In this document: positions 61,337-64,000 of the stretch, in pieces
Position numbering within the stretch: position 1 is the first letter of the stretch
Layout: each line of letters starts with the position of its first letter
Assembly (NCBI RefSeq): GCF_001697185.1
Contig: NZ_CP014224.1
Coordinates: 2,712,501-2,776,500 of the forward strand
Reading direction: 5' to 3'
Origin: Wenyingzhuangia fucanilytica
Lineage (GTDB): Bacteria; Bacteroidota; Bacteroidia; Flavobacteriales; Flavobacteriaceae
DNA length: 64,000 nucleotides
The notes under the pieces: model-generated
What the model was told of the DNA's origin: nothing
Database searches by the model: none
Seen by the model: the letters and a program-made list of their open reading frames with translations, nothing else
Translations under genes and position numbers: made by a program

Positions 61337-63583
61337 TTATTTGATTATTGAATAATGATAAGAGCCCTTCCAGTTATACTCTTTATCGTTGATTATTAAT
61401 GTATGTTCTTTTGAATTTTTGTCTTTATTGTTTGAAATAATAATTAAATGCTGTTCTTTATCAACAGTCGTAATTTTTACAGCTGTATAATTTTCATCAT
61501 CATGAACAACTTTTAGATTTTCTATATGACTTTTAGAATCTACCGAGAATTCTGATACATGACTATAACTTCCATGAGGTTCTATAATGCTAGCAAAAAC
61601 AGTATTTTTTGCATTTCTACGAATCATATACCCAGCATCTCTTCTTAAATTAAATTCAGGATCATTGGCTCCAATTCTGGTAAACAACAACTCATCGTTT
61701 TTTTGACTTGCTGTAGAAATGGTGTAAAAAACTTCTTTGTTTAAGAAAGAAAATTGATTGATTTCTTCAGAAGATTTCCCTTTTGCCTCTAACCACAAAT
61801 GTTGATATCCATTTTTAGTTCCTAATGGTTTTAAGCTATTTTCTGTAACATAGTTAAAGTTGGTGTTGACCACTTGTCCCATAAAATAAAATGGAAAATC
61901 GTATTGATTCTGAGTATTGGATACAACTTTCATCAAATCAATAACTATAGGTTTATCAGATCCTTTAAGATTCATCATCACCAAAGTTCTGTTTAACTCT
62001 GTACCTGGATATGCATTTGTTTCTTTTGCACTAATGATTTGAAAATCTTCGTTAGAAAAATCTTTGAAGTTTAAGTCTGAATGATGTTTACTTCCTATTT
62101 CGTATTTTCCACTAAAATGAGAAGTTTCATTCTGTATAACCGTATTATGCGCAATACTTTGCTTTGCCCAAGTTTTGTTTTCTTTTAAGTAATTTCCTCC
62201 TCCTTTTTGCTCAATATTTACAAATCTTGCCAATCCGTAATCTTGAATTACTTCATTTCCTTTTTCATATAAAGAGTAAGAAAGTTTATCATAATGACCG
62301 TGACTTAGGCCTTGAGCAGCATATTTAAACACCAAAGTAAAATCTTCATTCCCACTTCTTAATACACCAACACCACCTTGTTTTCCATCAGCACCATCAG
62401 TTAAATTGATTGATTTTTTTTGAAAAGGTTTTACTTTACCATCGCGAATAGCCAAAGCCACTTCTAGACCAGAATCATCTAACAACACACTTTGCTGCTT
62501 AGCTGCAATACTTAATAACTGTGGATTTAATCCTCCGTAATAGTAGGCAATATCAACAGCTGTAACCAATTCTCTTGAATAATAAGACATTCCTTTTTGT
62601 CCATCATTTAACGGAAAAAATTTTCCATCAGCATCGGTTAAATTCAACAAAGCAGTTACAGATTTTAGTAAAACTCCGTTTTTATGTTCAAATATTTTTA
62701 ATTCAGGTTTTACATTTTGCAAAGCTTCTGCAAAAACCAAAAAAGGATACATGGCATAACGCTGATAGTAAGGCCCTTCTGTATAATATCCGTCTGGAGA
62801 AAAAGGTTCATCTATATTGGCCAAGAAACCTGTTTGTTGACCTTCTTCTCTAATTAAACCACCATCATTATCTTTAGCACCAGCAGGCAATCCATCATCT
62901 TTTAAACCATACAAAGCTCTTTCTAACAACTCAGCATCATCCATTACCAATGCAATCATTCCAACCGCTGCATTCCCCCAAGTACTATGATTGTGAACTC
63001 TGTTAAAAAACTGTGGATTTTCAATTGAAATAAAATCAGCAAAAGGTTTGAACAAGTTTTTTTCTAACTTTTTTCTCTCTTTTTTTGATAGCCAATCATA
63101 AATACAGTCATAAGCTTGACTTGTATAAACCAACCAATTAGAATCGTTTAAACATTGCCAAAACAATTTACCTCTTGCATAAGATCTTGTTTGCGGATGT
63201 ACTGGTAAATCTTTATACATTGCCTCGTATTGAAACAGCATATCACGCACATAAACTGCATATTTTTCATCTTGTAAAATTTGAAACAACACCCCAGCTT
63301 TTTGCATCATCAAAAAGTTTCTCTTGTGTTTTTCATGCGTATAGCCTCCAGAAAAATCTTTAGGAATTGGCGTATCAATTCCCAACTCAATTTCTGCATC
63401 TACTTCTGCTTGAACATTTTTTAAAGTAGCATCAAACAAAGGTACAGTCCCTAATTCTTTCCTAATTTTTTCTACTCCAGATTTGGTTAAAATTAAACTA
63501 GGATGTTCTTGTGCTTTTACTTCTACAGCCGTAATCAGCCCAATAAAAGTTAATAAAAGAACGATATGATGTTTTATTTTCAT
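61337..63583 (-). CDS. PL17 oligoalginate (exo) lyase
   Basis: A 748-residue exported lyase that releases unsaturated monouronates from alginate oligomers. From the ATG at 63583 there is a signal peptide ending VKAQ (about 25); a longer frame adds 7 residues. The N-terminal alpha/alpha toroid (about 50-370) has the PL17 active-site residues Asn198 and His199 (VHNHSTW) and the tyrosine segment GYYTEGPYYQRY (265-276). A heparinase II/III-like beta-sandwich follows, opening with GLSHGHYDKLSY, where the His may bind metal or act in catalysis. It lies between the PL6 and kdgF genes. Confidence 0.94.
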   Translation of the reverse strand: MKIKHHIVLLLTFIGLITAVEVKAQEHPSLILTKSGVEKIRKELGTVPLFDATLKNVQAEVDAEIELGIDTPIPKDFSGGYTHEKHKRNFLMMQKAGVLFQILQDEKYAVYVRDMLFQYEAMYKDLPVHPQTRSYARGKLFWQCLNDSNWLVYTSQAYDCIYDWLSKKERKKLEKNLFKPFADFISIENPQFFNRVHNHSTWGNAAVGMIALVMDDAELLERALYGLKDDGLPAGAKDNDGGLIREEGQQTGFLANIDEPFSPDGYYTEGPYYQRYAMYPFLVFAEALQNVKPELKIFEHKNGVLLKSVTALLNLTDADGKFFPLNDGQKGMSYYSRELVTAVDIAYYYGGLNPQLLSIAAKQQSVLLDDSGLEVALAIRDGKVKPFQKKSINLTDGADGKQGGVGVLRSGNEDFTLVFKYAAQGLSHGHYDKLSYSLYEKGNEVIQDYGLARFVNIEQKGGGNYLKENKTWAKQSIAHNTVIQNETSHFSGKYEIGSKHHSDLNFKDFSNEDFQIISAKETNAYPGTELNRTLVMMNLKGSDKPIVIDLMKVVSNTQNQYDFPFYFMGQVVNTNFNYVTENSLKPLGTKNGYQHLWLEAKGKSSEEINQFSFLNKEVFYTISTASQKNDELLFTRIGANDPEFNLRRDAGYMIRRNAKNTVFASIIEPHGSYSHVSEFSVDSKSHIENLKVVHDDENYTAVKITTVDKEQHLIIISNNKDKNSKEHTLIINDKEYNWKGSYHYSIIK

Positions 63584-63616
63584 GTTTAATGTTTTTATAC
63601 TCAAAACAGATTGATG

Positions 63617-64000
63617 TTAGTACATCAATTTTTGTTTTAGGTTTTGTACAATTTTAAATTCTCCAGAATTTTTAATCTTGTTGTTTTCTGGTTTTTGACC
63701 TTTTTCTCCCCAAAGAATAGCGATTAATTTTACAGGATTATTGATGAATGTATTTTCAGAAATTTCTGCTTGTACAATTCCTTGGTTCTTGATTAAAATT
63801 TTATCTGCTGATTCTTTACCAGAATGGGTAATAGTATTGTTCTTAAAAATTAAATTCCCTCCAATGGTAGACTCATCATATCCTCCTCGGAAATAATCTA
63901 GCACAGTACCTTTTACCTCATCAAAATTGCTGTTTTCTATAAACACAAATTCTGCATTATAATCTCCTTTAGCATCAATTTCTTGATTTAATAAAAATCC
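63617..64000 (-). CDS. PL6 alginate lyase, C-terminal part
   Basis: The final 127 residues of a beta-helix protein whose reading frame is open to the right edge of the window, so the gene continues beyond 64000. Repeated strand-turn units with Asn-rich turns (NLIFKNNTITHSG, QAEISENTFINNP) and the segment FRGGYDESTIGGNL are typical of PL6 (chondroitinase-B-like) alginate lyases. The catalytic residues lie upstream, out of view. It ends 34 bp before the PL17 start and belongs to the same transcript. Confidence 0.85.
   Translation of the reverse strand, partial: GFLLNQEIDAKGDYNAEFVFIENSNFDEVKGTVLDYFRGGYDESTIGGNLIFKNNTITHSGKESADKILIKNQGIVQAEISENTFINNPVKLIAILWGEKGQKPENNKIKNSGEFKIVQNLKQKLMY

Noticed and set aside
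1-64000. tRNA, rRNA, insertion sequences, prophage or defence system genes
   Set aside because: I read the intergenic gaps and recognised no tRNA-like cloverleaf, transposase, integrase, restriction, toxin-antitoxin or phage gene. A covariance search could still find a small RNA that I cannot see by eye.

Overview
The window is AT-rich chromosomal DNA from a member of the Flavobacteriaceae (Bacteroidota), most likely marine and alginate-degrading. Evidence for this: a SusC/SusD pair, TAnnTTTG-type -7 promoter boxes, little sign of Shine-Dalgarno sequences, lipoproteins and typical flavobacterial gene neighbourhoods (mvaD-mevalonate kinase-UbiA; three consecutive PpiC/SurA proteins; DUF493-AAA-recQ-fmt-HU-YqgE; DUF4294-M42 peptidase). 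I saw no rRNA, tRNA, CRISPR array, insertion sequence or prophage. The genus cannot be fixed from this sequence alone.

Layout. 0.1-7.9 kb: two small esterases, a YjbR-like protein, an aldehyde dehydrogenase, hemW, ruvC, a membrane protein plus GT2 pair, a 44-residue membrane peptide gene and mnmD. 8-11.8 kb: ilvE, nadA, nadB. 11.8-17.7 kb: a heavy-metal efflux locus (small Cys/His-rich exported protein, a CzcA pump fused to a TolC-like domain, a CzcB adaptor). 17.8-24.7 kb: a 2OG-Fe(II) oxygenase, guaC, a uracil-DNA-glycosylase-like protein, then an AraC regulator divergent from a deacetylase/MDR reductase/cupin/Old Yellow Enzyme cluster. 24.7-35.9 kb: accA, a CpsB-like phosphatase, a pseudouridine synthase, mevalonate pathway genes, flavoenzymes, and a Kir-like channel. 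36-49.1 kb: periplasmic chaperones, recQ/fmt/HU, a class IV aminotransferase, an M42 peptidase and fructose-1,6-bisphosphatase.

49.3-64 kb is an alginate utilisation locus read entirely on the minus strand. One transcript runs susC-susD-PKD lipoprotein-PL7-PL7. A second, entering from beyond the right edge, runs PL6-PL17-kdgF-SDR. A GntR/FadR-type regulator and an MFS transporter plus SDR pair lie downstream. Together they should cut alginate outside the cell, import oligomers, release monouronate, open it to DEH and reduce it to KDG. KDG kinase and KDPG aldolase are not in the window. The neighbouring fructose-1,6-bisphosphatase would suit growth on pyruvate and triose.

The most interesting structure is the 536-bp susC upstream region. 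It holds two tandem TGGT-N2-ACCA operators overlapping a well-formed minus-strand promoter, a predicted leader of about 330 nt, and inside that leader, on the opposite strand, a -7 box followed about 75 nt later by a strong terminator. That arrangement suggests an antisense small RNA. A perfect 18-bp palindrome of the same operator class lies just upstream of the GntR gene, so a single uronate-responsive regulon is likely. Also notable are two tracts of one heptamer repeat, 26 kb apart, and an internal signal peptide in the pump/TolC fusion.
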